64,000 nucleotides of DNA. It comes from Bacillus sp. J37 (GTDB taxonomy: Bacteria > Bacillota > Bacilli > Bacillales > Bacillaceae). Position 1 is the first letter of the stretch. Each line of letters opens with the position of its first letter. The notes under the pieces are model-generated. The model was given only the letters and a program-made list of their open reading frames with translations, made no database searches and was not told the origin of the DNA. Both the position numbers and the translations under genes were made by a program. The stretch spans positions 207,843 through 271,842 of the forward strand of contig NZ_KI912515.1 in the NCBI RefSeq assembly GCF_000518865.1, read 5' to 3'. Positions 18,901-27,074 of this stretch are shown in pieces.

Positions 18901-21900
18901 TGAAACGTTATTAGCACTTGATTCAGAGTCTCATTTATACACAAATATGATTTATGCATCAGATTTAATCGGGAAAGAATATGTGGAATATTTCTTTGCG
19001 GTTTCTGATGGAATAAATGAGGTTCGCAGTGATATGTTTAAAATTACAATAAATGGTAATGTAGATAACTCTGATTTGCGATTAAATGTGAAAGACAATG
19101 ATGTGGTGTCCGGTAAGAAAATTATCAAGGCAACTTCAAAAGATGAAGCAGCAACGAACGTTGCTATCTCGGTTGATGGTGAAGAGCTTAAAGAAAATAT
19201 GTATCATTCTTTAGAGAATGAGGCTTATCTTGCTCTTGAAGTGAATGGTCTGAATACGTATTTCCAAAATGCTGTCACAATGGGTGAAGATATTCTATTC
19301 CTGATGGACAAGGATTGGTTATCACATTGGAAAACATTTACGATTCCAGTTGATCCAGATCGTTTGCAGGTGGGAGAAAATGTCTTAACCGTTCGTGCAG
19401 GAAACAAAGCATCACCATTCCAATTGGAAGAGGACGAAGAAAATCGCGATGATTACAGCCTGCGGAATGTTCGCCTCATTTTAGCAGATGGTACTGTGAT
19501 TTCAGATCCAAATAAAAATGATCCTTCAAAGGTATATGACATGGGTGATGATGGTACATTCCGTCCATTCGAAGACTTTACCTTTACGATTACAGAAGAA
19601 CATGCAACAGCACAAACCTATAATTGGGACACAACGACTGTTGATGATGGTGAACACACAATTGAAGCTAAAGACTCGAATGATACAGTTTCAACTTCTG
19701 TATTAGTAGATAATACGGCACCAACAGTTGAAACAAAAGTAGTAGAAGGAAAAGAATATAAAGGTGAATTTACAATTGATCCAACCGTTACTGATGAGAT
19801 TGCAGGAGTGCAATCAGTGAAGGTAATGCTGGATGGAAAGCAAATTGAAGTTCCTTATCAAACAGCTTCTTCACAACTTGAACCAGGTGCACACACTGTC
19901 ATGATTGTGGCTGAAGACAAAGTTGGAAATAAATCTGAAAAGGTTGTTCAATTTTCAGTAACAAATGAAAATCCTAATAAGCCTGAATTGATTTCACCTG
20001 CTGATAACAGTTCAGAGCCTGTTAATGGAGATCCAACACTTAAGGTGAAAGTAACAGATCCAACAGGTGATGATCTTGATGTAACCTTCTATGAAGGCTA
20101 TAAGTATGATGCGGCCAACACAGAAAGCGTAAAGGCATTCAAAAACGCAACAGATACAGAGCCGCCTCAAACGATGAATCCGGAAGGTGAAGAAGCTCTT
20201 ACTCAGGAGGATCTTACTCTAGTATCTGAAAAAGATGGCGAATATTTTATCACTGATTCAAGTGAACAATTCCCATATCATCGCTTTGATGTCGAGCTTG
20301 ATTCATCAGTAAGTGAGACGGATACCGTTGAGCTTTCGTGGAGCGGTCAATCACTAGAAGGTAGAAAAGTGTCTATGTACGCTTGGAACCACGAAGAAAA
20401 TGATTGGACATTACTTACGTATAAAATTGCCGGTACAGAGGACTTTGAATTAAAAAGCACAGTTGAAGTTGCAACATATGTGAAAGATTCCAAGATCAAT
20501 GTGTTGATACAGGACGAAATCCCAAGCAGTCCGGAAGAATACGACTACACATTTGTTTGGATGTCTGACACACAATATTATTCAGAAAGCTATCCTTATA
20601 TATTCGAAAGACAAACAAATTGGATTGCCGAAAAACAGGAAGAGCTAAAAATTGAATATGTCTTCCACACAGGAGATTTAGTTGATAACTTTGGCCAAGA
20701 ACAAGAATGGATCCATGCGGATGAATACATGAGTGTACTAGATCAAAATAATGTTCCATACGGTGTATTAGCCGGAAATCACGATGTAGACCAGTTATCA
20801 AATGATTACACAGAATATTATAAGCGATTTGGTGAAGATCGTTTTAAAGACAAAGATTATTATGGCGGAAGCTATAAAAATAACCGGGGACATTATGATC
20901 TTATTTCAGCAAACGGTAATGATTTCATTATGGTTTACATGGGATGGGGTGTACAAGACGAGGATTTAAATTGGATCAATGATGTGTTAGCCCAATATCC
21001 AGATCGAACTGCGATCCTCAGTTTCCACGAATACCTATTAGTTTCCGGAAATAGAAGTCCGATTGGGGATAAAATTTACGAAGCAGTAGTTGAACCAAAT
21101 GAAAATGTGATTGCTGTGTTAAGTGGTCACTATCATGACTCTGAAACACTTATCAGTGAAATTGATGACGACGGTGATGGCCAGCCGGACCGTGAAGTCT
21201 ATCAAATGCTTGGAGATTATCAAGGTGGTCCTGAAGGCGGGCAAGGATATATGAAATTGCTTCACTTTGATCAGGATCATAACCGTGTCTTTGTAAATAC
21301 CTACTCTCCATACTTAGATGACTATAACTTCTATGAGCCTGAAGAATATCCAGGCAAAGACGAGCTAATTATGGACCTTGACCTTCAAGTAAAAGAAAAA
21401 CGCGTAGCAACAGATTACTTTAGTGTTACCGTTAAAACTGACAAAGAAATTGGAAAACAAGAAAATATCTCAAGCGGTGAAACAGCTCAAGTAAAATGGA
21501 CTGGATTAACTGAAAACAACACGTATTCCTGGTATGCAGTAGCAGAGGATAAGTTTACAGGAAAAACTTCTTCTGACATATGGACATTCACGAAAGGTGA
21601 AGCAACAGAGCCGGGTGACGGGCCAGATCCAGGAGACGGAGATCAAGGCCCAGGAGACGGAGATCAAGGGCCAGGAGACGGAGATCAAGACCCGGGTGAC
21701 GGAGATCAAGACCTGGGTGACGGAGATCAAGATCCAGGAGATGGAGATCAAGACCCAGGAGACGGAGATCAAGATCCGGGTGACGGAGACCAAGATCCAG
21801 GAGATGGAGACCAAAAACCAGATGGTGGAGACCAAGACCCAGGTAATGAAGATCAAAAACCGGATAATGGAGAAGATAAAGAATCACCAGACAGAAATGA

Positions 21901-22042
21901 CCAATCACAAAATAGTCTGTTGCCGTTACCGGACACAGCGACAAATATGTTTAATCTTTTAATCATTGGAGCGCTGGTAATTGCTCTGGGCGGTGTACTA
22001 TTATTCATTCTTAGAAAAAATAAATCAGCTCTTAAAGGATAA
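15992..22042 (+). CDS. Very large cell-wall-anchored protein: three lamin-tail domains and a metallophosphoesterase
   Basis: 2016 residues. The order is a signal peptide (1 to about 36), a Glu/Gln/Thr-rich acidic stretch (about 37-155), lamin-tail domains starting near residues 163, 448 and 733 (LLITEISPNS, LLITELSPNS, FLVTEIVPDT), each followed by an Ig-like segment, a region of unknown fold (about 1028-1180) and further Ig-like segments. A calcineurin-like phosphoesterase follows (about 1516-1770) with Asp1526 and Gln1528, Asp1562 (GDLVDN), Asn1596-His1597 (GNHD), His1679 and His1713/His1715 (GHYH). An EF-hand-like DDDGDGQPDRE is embedded in it. Then come a fibronectin-III-like segment, a PGDGDQD repeat spacer and LPDTA plus membrane helix and basic tail for sortase. 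It is probably an extracellular phosphatase or nuclease scaffold; the substrate is unknown. GGGAGG precedes the ATG. Confidence 0.9.
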   Translation: MGKRIVRKRLKKLFLFICMAAIVLSNFVSVIPVKAIQAEKPVEDTNTNVSEQAETTAEQETDKETNESQQEETTVSKEGNEEEEKAVQEAEQQPKTEESTEEPASQNEEELQEDPATTNQQEKTPQEETSTEQKEDLQSAEAEEQEADKTKIVEEDFNLNSPLLITEISPNSKGTDNFEYFEVYNNTNQTLPLADYAFIYHYTDSGKEVEFKVPATTIEPQKTLVFWFNNNGLTLEDFNNHYGLELTKDQVVEYKDVFPGFANGGNRAAVIKDKEGNGIVAAAYLPDETDNEGKVVQYKYAPGQPIMDKLQVLAEPTPGTIEEVQVPAQPVEIEEVPLDSVAPVITHTAVTEAQALNTVKVNAAITDNESVSSATLYYKLKDEADFQIIKMNADNEDGTSFSAEIPAATVQSDLVYYIEATDGINSSKTEEYQVKIEVPEETYSDRPLLITELSPNSAGGGTDYYEYFELYNNSNQSLSLTNYSFVYKYTDSGKEVTFQVPATTIEPQQTLVFWFNNGDRGLEEFNQNFGLNLSSENVVEFKDVFPGFANGGNRAIVIKDNKNTEIISASYLGTENDNTGAVIQYLFPSSGSEMAKLETLAAPTPGTIEQTQVPTKPVELDEIPVDSEAPVITHTPITESDSFSPITIQADVVDNMAVPFATLYYKKEGEQNFTSLAMNASSDSASYTAEIIGTNVDANITYYVEASDGINTVKTEEYEIKINKEDVDYTKIPAFLVTEIVPDTANVGSADGYEFIEVYNNTDQDLSFKDYKVQYRYGTDPASDVVWPSIPDDVVIPAQETLVFWIINGQNGEQTVADFNVHFGTNLIENKNIVKIHSDGMANGSARGLVVASNTKEEITVSYYNDVANVDDTVPDKGILYKYPEDGSKQAIKVSAGVEAATPGSVEGFQVPKQPVHIEKDTIAPTIENKTTVTEVEQTEDIEIAAAASDNVEVKSVRLFYRTNDQDVFNETLLALDSESHLYTNMIYASDLIGKEYVEYFFAVSDGINEVRSDMFKITINGNVDNSDLRLNVKDNDVVSGKKIIKATSKDEAATNVAISVDGEELKENMYHSLENEAYLALEVNGLNTYFQNAVTMGEDILFLMDKDWLSHWKTFTIPVDPDRLQVGENVLTVRAGNKASPFQLEEDEENRDDYSLRNVRLILADGTVISDPNKNDPSKVYDMGDDGTFRPFEDFTFTITEEHATAQTYNWDTTTVDDGEHTIEAKDSNDTVSTSVLVDNTAPTVETKVVEGKEYKGEFTIDPTVTDEIAGVQSVKVMLDGKQIEVPYQTASSQLEPGAHTVMIVAEDKVGNKSEKVVQFSVTNENPNKPELISPADNSSEPVNGDPTLKVKVTDPTGDDLDVTFYEGYKYDAANTESVKAFKNATDTEPPQTMNPEGEEALTQEDLTLVSEKDGEYFITDSSEQFPYHRFDVELDSSVSETDTVELSWSGQSLEGRKVSMYAWNHEENDWTLLTYKIAGTEDFELKSTVEVATYVKDSKINVLIQDEIPSSPEEYDYTFVWMSDTQYYSESYPYIFERQTNWIAEKQEELKIEYVFHTGDLVDNFGQEQEWIHADEYMSVLDQNNVPYGVLAGNHDVDQLSNDYTEYYKRFGEDRFKDKDYYGGSYKNNRGHYDLISANGNDFIMVYMGWGVQDEDLNWINDVLAQYPDRTAILSFHEYLLVSGNRSPIGDKIYEAVVEPNENVIAVLSGHYHDSETLISEIDDDGDGQPDREVYQMLGDYQGGPEGGQGYMKLLHFDQDHNRVFVNTYSPYLDDYNFYEPEEYPGKDELIMDLDLQVKEKRVATDYFSVTVKTDKEIGKQENISSGETAQVKWTGLTENNTYSWYAVAEDKFTGKTSSDIWTFTKGEATEPGDGPDPGDGDQGPGDGDQGPGDGDQDPGDGDQDLGDGDQDPGDGDQDPGDGDQDPGDGDQDPGDGDQKPDGGDQDPGNEDQKPDNGEDKESPDRNDQSQNSLLPLPDTATNMFNLLIIGALVIALGGVLLFILRKNKSALKG
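21611..21850 (+). repeat. In-gene 21-bp tandem repeat (PGDGDQD)
   Basis: About eleven copies of a 21-bp unit encoding PGDGDQD, degenerating at the 3' end. It forms a flexible acidic wall-spanning spacer just before the LPDTA anchor. Copy number is likely to vary between strains. Confidence 0.9.
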
Positions 22043-22054
22043 TCTATCCTGAAC

Positions 22055-22089
22055 AACCCTGCTCGAATATTGAGTAGGGTTTCTTTTTG
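22055..22089 (+). terminator. Terminator after the surface protein
   Basis: AACCCTGCTC and GAGTAGGGTT arms with a 7-nt loop, then TTCTTTTTG. Confidence 0.85.
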
Positions 22090-22123
22090 TATTAAAAAGT
22101 ATTCATTTTTATACGTAGTGTAG

Positions 22124-22303
22124 GTATCCAGCTCCAACGCCTAGCCCCGAAGCACAGGACGTGTAAGTGCAGTTATTGCGACAGGACGTCGCGCATTTGA
22201 CTGCCTCGAGAGGTCATAAGCCAATTTGGAATTGAAGGCAAAGAACGCAATCTATTCCAAGTTGGCTGAATTGCCCTAGGCTGATCAAGGCGTTTCCGCT
22301 TTT
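22124..22303 (+). repeat. Long palindromic repeat, copy C, with nested 65-bp module
   Basis: It has the same outer ends as copies B, D and E (ATCCAGCTCC...GATCAAGGCG) and a related tip hairpin. The segment GAAGCACAGGACGTG...GCGCATTTGACTGCCTCGAG is inserted in the left arm. The inserted module also occurs alone at 7571-7636. Confidence 0.7.
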
Positions 22304-22367
22304 AACATGAATAAAAAATCATGAAAATAATCAATTCGGACAACCTACATATAGGAGGTGTTTGAAT

Positions 22368-22820
22368 ATGAAAAAAGTACTTATTTTAATGGTTGTTTCC
22401 CTATGTTTATCAGGTTGCCAACTTCAAGCTCGTGACGGGAATGAGCCACAGGAAGAGGATAAAAACGGCACAAGATTAATGAAAACAGGGTATGGTGATT
22501 ATGATGAAATTGGGTCTGATGAGGATGAACAATTTACGGAAAATCCGGGTCCTAATTTTCTGGATTTAACAGAATCAAGACCAGACCAAGGGAATGATCA
22601 GAATAAATTAGAAGAAGCAATTCGGAATGACAAGACATTATCATTAGGACGAGTGATGATTAATGGTGATACTATCCATGTAAATGTCTTTACAACAGAA
22701 AAGCTTACTGCAGACGAAATGAAGAAAAAAGAAAAAGAAGTTCATGATAATATGATTACGGCATTACCGAGATATCGTATTGATGTAAATTTAAAAGAAA
22801 AAAACAGTGAGGGGCGTTAA
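22368..22820 (+). CDS. Small lipoprotein of unknown function
   Basis: About 150 residues. The signal sequence ends in a lipobox LSGC at residues 15-18, so it should be lipidated and held on the outer face of the membrane. An acidic, Asp/Glu-rich middle is followed by a compact C-terminal domain (about 80-145) that faintly resembles YhcN/YlaJ sporulation lipoproteins; that link is weak. AGGAGGTG lies 7 bp before the ATG at 22368. It converges with racA across a short GGGGCGTT/AATGCCCC hairpin. Confidence 0.75.
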   Translation: MKKVLILMVVSLCLSGCQLQARDGNEPQEEDKNGTRLMKTGYGDYDEIGSDEDEQFTENPGPNFLDLTESRPDQGNDQNKLEEAIRNDKTLSLGRVMINGDTIHVNVFTTEKLTADEMKKKEKEVHDNMITALPRYRIDVNLKEKNSEGR

Positions 22821-22827
22821 AATGCCC

Positions 22828-23331
22828 CTAAAAGCCTAAAATGGAGCTGATGAGACCTTTTCTGCGAGGTTTATTTGATGCTTGTCCATGATCAAAAACA
22901 AGTGCAGGATCCTTAGAGAATTCTGGTCTTTTTTGTGCACTTTCAAGCTCTTCAATTCTATGTTCAAGCTTGTTAATTGTTCCAATTAACTCTTCCATTT
23001 CTTTTCGATGTTGGAGGAGTTGATAGGAGACAACGTCATCTGCTTTTGTTTGAAGTTTTCTCTCCAATTCCTCAATTCGATTAGTTAGTTCAACGGTTTT
23101 ATCCTCATTTACTGATGCAGCCATGACAATTCCTTTTCGAGGTTGCTCTTTCGATTGTGGTGAAGCTGGTTCTGAATTTTCCTGCATTTGCTTTATTTTC
23201 TCTATATCTTCATCCGAAAATTGATAGTGTCCAAGTTCATTTTTGGCGAGTTGTAAATCTAACTGATCGACCCATCTCATTAACGTTCTTCTGGAAACAC
23301 CAAGTGACTTTGCAACAGCGGCTGTACTCAT
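22828..23331 (-). CDS. racA: Chromosome-anchoring protein RacA
   Basis: 167 residues. A MerR-type winged helix-turn-helix at the N-terminus (STAAVAKSLGVSRRTLMRWV) is followed by a linker, a long coiled coil (about 80-140) and a basic tail. This matches RacA, which tethers the origin region to the cell pole during sporulation. The start at 23331 has GGGGAGGA 6 bp upstream; two earlier in-frame starts lack suitable spacing. It is next to ywkD, prfA and prmC as in B. subtilis, where racA is ywkC. The sequence is divergent, as is usual for RacA. Confidence 0.82.
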   Translation of the reverse strand: MSTAAVAKSLGVSRRTLMRWVDQLDLQLAKNELGHYQFSDEDIEKIKQMQENSEPASPQSKEQPRKGIVMAASVNEDKTVELTNRIEELERKLQTKADDVVSYQLLQHRKEMEELIGTINKLEHRIEELESAQKRPEFSKDPALVFDHGQASNKPRRKGLISSILGF

Positions 23332-23472
23332 TTGCATTCCTCCCCTTGATTTTACGTACAAAACTAGAATTTCTACGTTTTGCGTCAGTTCCCTTCACGT
23401 TAGACAAAACAAGAACGAATTCGGCAAAGAAAGTGGGGGTTTTACATATTATGTAATAAGTTTGTCGATGAA

Positions 23473-23859
23473 TCAGGCCTCATACAATTCCAAAGGCAAA
23501 CCGTCCGGATCTTGAAAAAAAGTAAACTTTTTATCTGTAATCGGATCAATTCGAATCTCTTCGACAGCTATTCCTTTTTCTATCAGTTCTTGAACAGCTT
23601 CATTGATATTGTCTACCTCAAAAGCAAGATGTCGCAATCCTGCAGCTTCAGGCTGTGTTGGACGGCCAGGAGGATTTGGAAATGAGAAAAGTTCAATTTG
23701 GTAAAGATCATTAACCATCAAATCAAGCTTGTACGACTGACGTTCCTCACGATAAACCTCAGAAAGAATTTTAAGGCCAAGCACCTCAGTATAAAATTTT
23801 TTGGACATTTCATAGTTAGAGCAAATAACTGCGATGTGGTGGATTTTATTGATTTTCAT
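23473..23859 (-). CDS. ywkD: VOC/glyoxalase superfamily protein (YwkD-like)
   Basis: 128 residues with two beta-alpha-beta-beta-beta modules of the vicinal-oxygen-chelate fold. Metal-ligand positions appear as His7/His8 (IHHIAV), Glu in the YQIELF strand, His in GLRHLAFEV and the final Glu in GLPLELYEA. The size and the motif spacing resemble lactoylglutathione-lyase-like proteins; the substrate is unknown. GAGGGAT lies 7 bp before the ATG at 23859. The racA-ywkD-prfA order is conserved. Confidence 0.87.
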   Translation of the reverse strand: MKINKIHHIAVICSNYEMSKKFYTEVLGLKILSEVYREERQSYKLDLMVNDLYQIELFSFPNPPGRPTQPEAAGLRHLAFEVDNINEAVQELIEKGIAVEEIRIDPITDKKFTFFQDPDGLPLELYEA

Positions 23860-23955
23860 AAGTGGTATCCCTCTTTCAGTAATAATGGAGTTAATTCCCT
23901 TAAAACATATTATAAGACTCAAGGTTTTTACTAGGTACTTTTAACAAAACTATTT

Positions 23956-24089
23956 AGGTTGATTGAAGCGGAAGGTGCGAGACTCCTGTGGGAGTAGAAG
24001 GGACAGGTGAGACCCCGCAGACGCTTGCGTCGAGGAGGCTCAGCGCCCTCCCCACGGAAAGCGAGCAACCTGGAGCTGCAATAAACTAC
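23956..24089 (+). repeat. GC-rich dispersed repeat (GGAGGCTCAGCG family)
   Basis: A 134-bp block far richer in G+C than its surroundings, containing GCGAGACTCCTGTGGGAG, GGTGAGACCCCGCAGACGC and CGAGGAGGCTCAGCGCC. The ends GGTTGATTGAAGCGG and CTGGAGCTGC are imperfectly complementary. Elements of this type are frequent in Bacillaceae genomes. A collapsed derivative is at 26225. Confidence 0.75.
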
Positions 24090-24193
24090 GCACAATACTT
24101 TTTACTTTAGCTAAAATGTTTGCGAAAACAGTCTGCTCTCTAATATTTAAGATTTAATAAATCCATTATAAGGTATTCTCGCGCAATTTGCTT

Positions 24194-24222
24194 TTGACGC
24201 TTCATCTGACCTATACTATAAT
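24194..24222 (+). promoter_or_regulatory. prfA promoter (sigma-A type)
   Basis: TTGACG (24194-24199), 17 bp, TATAAT (24217-24222); 36 bp before the prfA start. Confidence 0.8.
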
Positions 24223-24257
24223 TATAACGTTATGCATGAAAATAGAGGTGAACATGT

Positions 24258-25328
24258 ATGTTAGATCGTTTACAATCGGTAGAAGACCGTTATGAAAAGT
24301 TAAATCAGCTTTTAATGGATCCGGATATTATTAGCGATTCAAAAAAGCTGCGTGAATATTCAAAAGAACAATCAGATTTGCAGGAAACTGTGGAAGCTTA
24401 CCGTGAATATAAAGAAGTCCGCGAACAAATTTCAGATACAAAATCAATGCTTGAAGAGAAGCTTGATGCTGAAATGCGTGAAATGGCAAAGGAAGAGCTT
24501 TCCGAGTTGGAAGAACGTGAAGAAGAATTAACAGCTCGTCTTAAGATTTTACTTGTACCAAAAGATCCAAACGATGACAAAAACGTTATTATGGAGATTC
24601 GTGGTGCAGCAGGCGGAGATGAGGCTGCATTGTTTGCGTCTGATTTATACCGTATGTACAGCCGTTTTGCTGAAATGCAAGGCTGGAAAACAGAAGTTAT
24701 GGAAGCAAATGCAACAGGTACTGGCGGTTATAAAGAAATCATCTTTATGATCAACGGGAAAGGTGCATACTCAAAATTAAAGTTTGAAAATGGTGCCCAC
24801 CGTGTACAACGTGTTCCGGAAACAGAATCCGGCGGCCGTATCCATACATCAACAGCAACAGTAGCTGTTTTACCTGAAGCAGAAGAAGTAGAAGTAGAAA
24901 TCCATGAAAAAGATATTCGTGTTGATACATTTGCTTCAAGTGGTCCAGGGGGACAAAGCGTTAATACAACCATGTCAGCTGTTCGTTTAACACATTTACC
25001 AACTAATACAGTAGTATCGTGTCAGGATGAAAAGTCCCAAATCAAAAACAAAGAAAAAGCGATGAAGGTTCTTCGTGCACGTGTCTATGATAAATTCCAA
25101 CAAGAAGCACAAGCTGAATACGATCAAAACCGTAAGCTTGCGGTAGGTACAGGTGACCGTTCAGAGCGTATCAGAACATATAACTTTCCGCAAAACCGTG
25201 TGACAGATCACCGAATCGGGTTAACGATTCAAAAGCTTGATCAAATTTTAGAAGGTAAGCTTGATGAAGTAGTGGATGCACTAATTGTTGAGGACCAATC
25301 AAGCCGCCTTCAAGCAGCGGAAGACTAA
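24258..25328 (+). CDS. prfA: Peptide chain release factor 1
   Basis: A 356-residue class I release factor for UAA and UAG. The PET tripeptide (187-189, the PxT recognition motif of RF1) and the catalytic GGQ (231-233) are present, with the usual helical N-terminal domain. Gln233 is the methylation target of PrmC, whose gene begins 6 bp downstream. GAGGTG precedes the ATG. RF1 is the factor that would terminate at the TAG in the endoglucanase gene of this window. Confidence 0.97.
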   Translation: MLDRLQSVEDRYEKLNQLLMDPDIISDSKKLREYSKEQSDLQETVEAYREYKEVREQISDTKSMLEEKLDAEMREMAKEELSELEEREEELTARLKILLVPKDPNDDKNVIMEIRGAAGGDEAALFASDLYRMYSRFAEMQGWKTEVMEANATGTGGYKEIIFMINGKGAYSKLKFENGAHRVQRVPETESGGRIHTSTATVAVLPEAEEVEVEIHEKDIRVDTFASSGPGGQSVNTTMSAVRLTHLPTNTVVSCQDEKSQIKNKEKAMKVLRARVYDKFQQEAQAEYDQNRKLAVGTGDRSERIRTYNFPQNRVTDHRIGLTIQKLDQILEGKLDEVVDALIVEDQSSRLQAAED

Positions 25329-25334
25329 AATCAA

Positions 25335-26180
25335 ATGAAATTTGTATACGAAGCCCTCAACTGGGCTTCTTCTTTTTTAAAGGAAGCAGGCAGAGATGAA
25401 AATGCTGGAGAATTGTTGCTTCGTCACCATTTACAAATGGAGCGGGCAACATTGCTGTCCAATTTGAGAATGGTCCTCTCAGATGAACAGATCCAAGTAT
25501 TTACATCTGATGTAAAAAAACATGCAGAAGGTCAGCCAGTCCAGTATTTGATTGGACATGAAGAATTTTATGGAAGAAAGTTTTTCGTGAATAAGGAAGT
25601 GCTCATTCCAAGACCGGAAACTGAGGAGCTTGTGGAAGGGATTTTAGACAGAGCATCTGTCCATTTTTCAGGTGCTAATACATTGCATGTGGTCGATATT
25701 GGAACAGGAAGTGGAGCTATTGCGATTACATTGGCGTTAGAAAATCGCAGGTTCAAAGTGTCGGCTGTTGATATTGCCGCAGAATCAATCGCAGTCGCAA
25801 AAGAGAATGCTGCGAACTTAGGGGCAAACGTCAAATGGCTGCACGGAGATCTCCTTGAACCTGTTACACAGAAAATCGATATTTTAGTGTCAAATCCACC
25901 ATATATTCCAGACTGGGAAATCGAAACACTATCACCAGTGGTAAAAGATCATGAACCAATGCGGGCACTCGCAGGTGGAGAAGATGGCTTGGATTTTTAT
26001 CGAAGACTCATCCATGAAATGACCGATTACCTTAACGACCGGGCACTCATTGCTTTTGAAATCGGGGCAGGTCAAGGAAAAGATGTAAAAATCCTTCTTG
26101 AACAAGCTCTGTCGGAGGCGTTGGTTGAGATTGTTTATGATATCAATGGTAAAGATCGAATGGTTTTTGCTGCAAAATAA
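25335..26180 (+). CDS. prmC: Peptide chain release factor N5-glutamine methyltransferase
   Basis: 281 residues. A helical N-terminal domain binds the release factor. The Rossmann methyltransferase domain has the SAM loop DIGTGSG (121-127) and the NPPY motif (187-190) that positions the target glutamine. It methylates the GGQ glutamine of RF1 and RF2. It is translationally close to prfA (6-bp gap), so the two form an operon. Confidence 0.95.
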   Translation: MKFVYEALNWASSFLKEAGRDENAGELLLRHHLQMERATLLSNLRMVLSDEQIQVFTSDVKKHAEGQPVQYLIGHEEFYGRKFFVNKEVLIPRPETEELVEGILDRASVHFSGANTLHVVDIGTGSGAIAITLALENRRFKVSAVDIAAESIAVAKENAANLGANVKWLHGDLLEPVTQKIDILVSNPPYIPDWEIETLSPVVKDHEPMRALAGGEDGLDFYRRLIHEMTDYLNDRALIAFEIGAGQGKDVKILLEQALSEALVEIVYDINGKDRMVFAAK

Positions 26181-26206
26181 GAGTGGGGGCTTCCCTGCTC
26201 TTTTTG
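26181..26206 (+). terminator. Terminator after prmC
   Basis: GAGTGGGG and CCCTGCTC form a short imperfect stem followed by TTTTTG. Confidence 0.6.
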
Positions 26207-26224
26207 TATTATTTATATGAATAA

Positions 26225-26250
26225 AGGTTGACTGGAGCGGCAGTCAACCA
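26225..26250 (+). repeat. Collapsed remnant of the GC-rich repeat
   Basis: GGTTGACT-GGAGCGGC-AGTCAACC looks like the two ends of the 23956-type repeat joined with the interior missing. It forms a perfect 8-bp stem. Confidence 0.5.
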
Positions 26251-26317
26251 GCACCATACTAATTTGACGAGATTTTCTAATCTACCAAACTATTTTTTGA
26301 AAAATATAGTTTAAGAA

Positions 26318-26360
26318 TCTCTCACGCTGTCCATACTGTCTACCAAGGGAGCGTGAGAGA
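26318..26360 (+). promoter_or_regulatory. Hairpin enclosing the spoIIR ribosome binding site
   Basis: TCTCTCACGCT (26318-26328) pairs perfectly with AGCGTGAGAGA (26350-26360), leaving a 21-nt loop that contains the AAGGGA ribosome site. The start ATG is two bases past the stem. In a transcript that begins upstream, this would hinder initiation. Confidence 0.6.
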
Positions 26361-26361
26361 C

Positions 26362-27018
26362 ATGAAAAAACAAAATCAATTAGTACTCATATACATATTT
26401 ATCTTATTCATAGGAGCAATTACTAGTGTTTACAAGGAGCCTGTCACAACAACAGCAAGCTCGCAGGAACCGGTTGTCATACCTGATGAAGCCATCCGCT
26501 TACGAATTCTAGCAAACAGTGATTCTGATGAAGACCAAGCATTAAAACGAAAAGTACGTGATGAAGTGAATAAAGAAATCACGACATGGGTAGAAAAATT
26601 AACGTCAGTTGAAGCAGCAGAAGAACTGATTCAATCAAGACTACCGGAAATCGAAGCCATTGTTGAAGATGTGCTAGAACAAGAAAACATGCAACAATCC
26701 TATTCGGTTGAATTTGATCACAATGTAAACTTTCCAACAAAGCTATATGGAAGCTATATCTATCCTGCTGGTGAATATAATGCGATCTTAATCAGTCTTG
26801 GCGAAGCAAAAGGTGCCAACTGGTGGTGTGTCCTATTCCCGCCGCTTTGCTTTTTAGACTTTTCAAACGGGGAAGCTGTCCAAGCAGAAGAAACAACAAA
26901 TGATCAAGAAAAAACAAATGAAAAACTAACATCTCTAGTAGTGGACGAAGAAGAAGAGAAGGAAGAAGTAGAAGTGAAATTCTTCTTAGTTGAATGGTTT
27001 GAAGGATTGTTTTCTTAA
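26362..27018 (+). CDS. spoIIR: Stage II sporulation protein R
   Basis: About 218 residues. A single N-terminal signal or anchor helix precedes a conserved domain containing IRLRILANSDSDEDQALKRKVRD and ANWWCVLFPPLCF, both typical of SpoIIR, the forespore-made signal that triggers SpoIIGA-dependent processing of pro-sigma-E in the mother cell. A charged C-terminal extension is specific to this protein. ATG 26362 is preferred over GTG 26353, which lies too near AAGGGA. I could not identify a convincing sigma-F promoter. The gene follows prfA-prmC as in B. subtilis. Confidence 0.94.
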   Translation: MKKQNQLVLIYIFILFIGAITSVYKEPVTTTASSQEPVVIPDEAIRLRILANSDSDEDQALKRKVRDEVNKEITTWVEKLTSVEAAEELIQSRLPEIEAIVEDVLEQENMQQSYSVEFDHNVNFPTKLYGSYIYPAGEYNAILISLGEAKGANWWCVLFPPLCFLDFSNGEAVQAEETTNDQEKTNEKLTSLVVDEEEEKEEVEVKFFLVEWFEGLFS

Positions 27019-27047
27019 AAAGGTGAGGGATTCCCTCGCCTTTTATT
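27017..27047 (+). terminator. Terminator after spoIIR
   Basis: AAAGGTGAGGGA and TCCCTCGCCTTT arms with T-rich flank. Confidence 0.82.
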
Positions 27048-27074
27048 GTTTTGAAGAATATCACCAGGTCGAAT

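Noticed and set aside
21597-21962. Alternative frames through the PGDGDQD repeat region
   Set aside because: All frames stay open because the 21-bp repeat lacks stops; only the frame continuous with the signal peptide and LPDTA anchor is supported.
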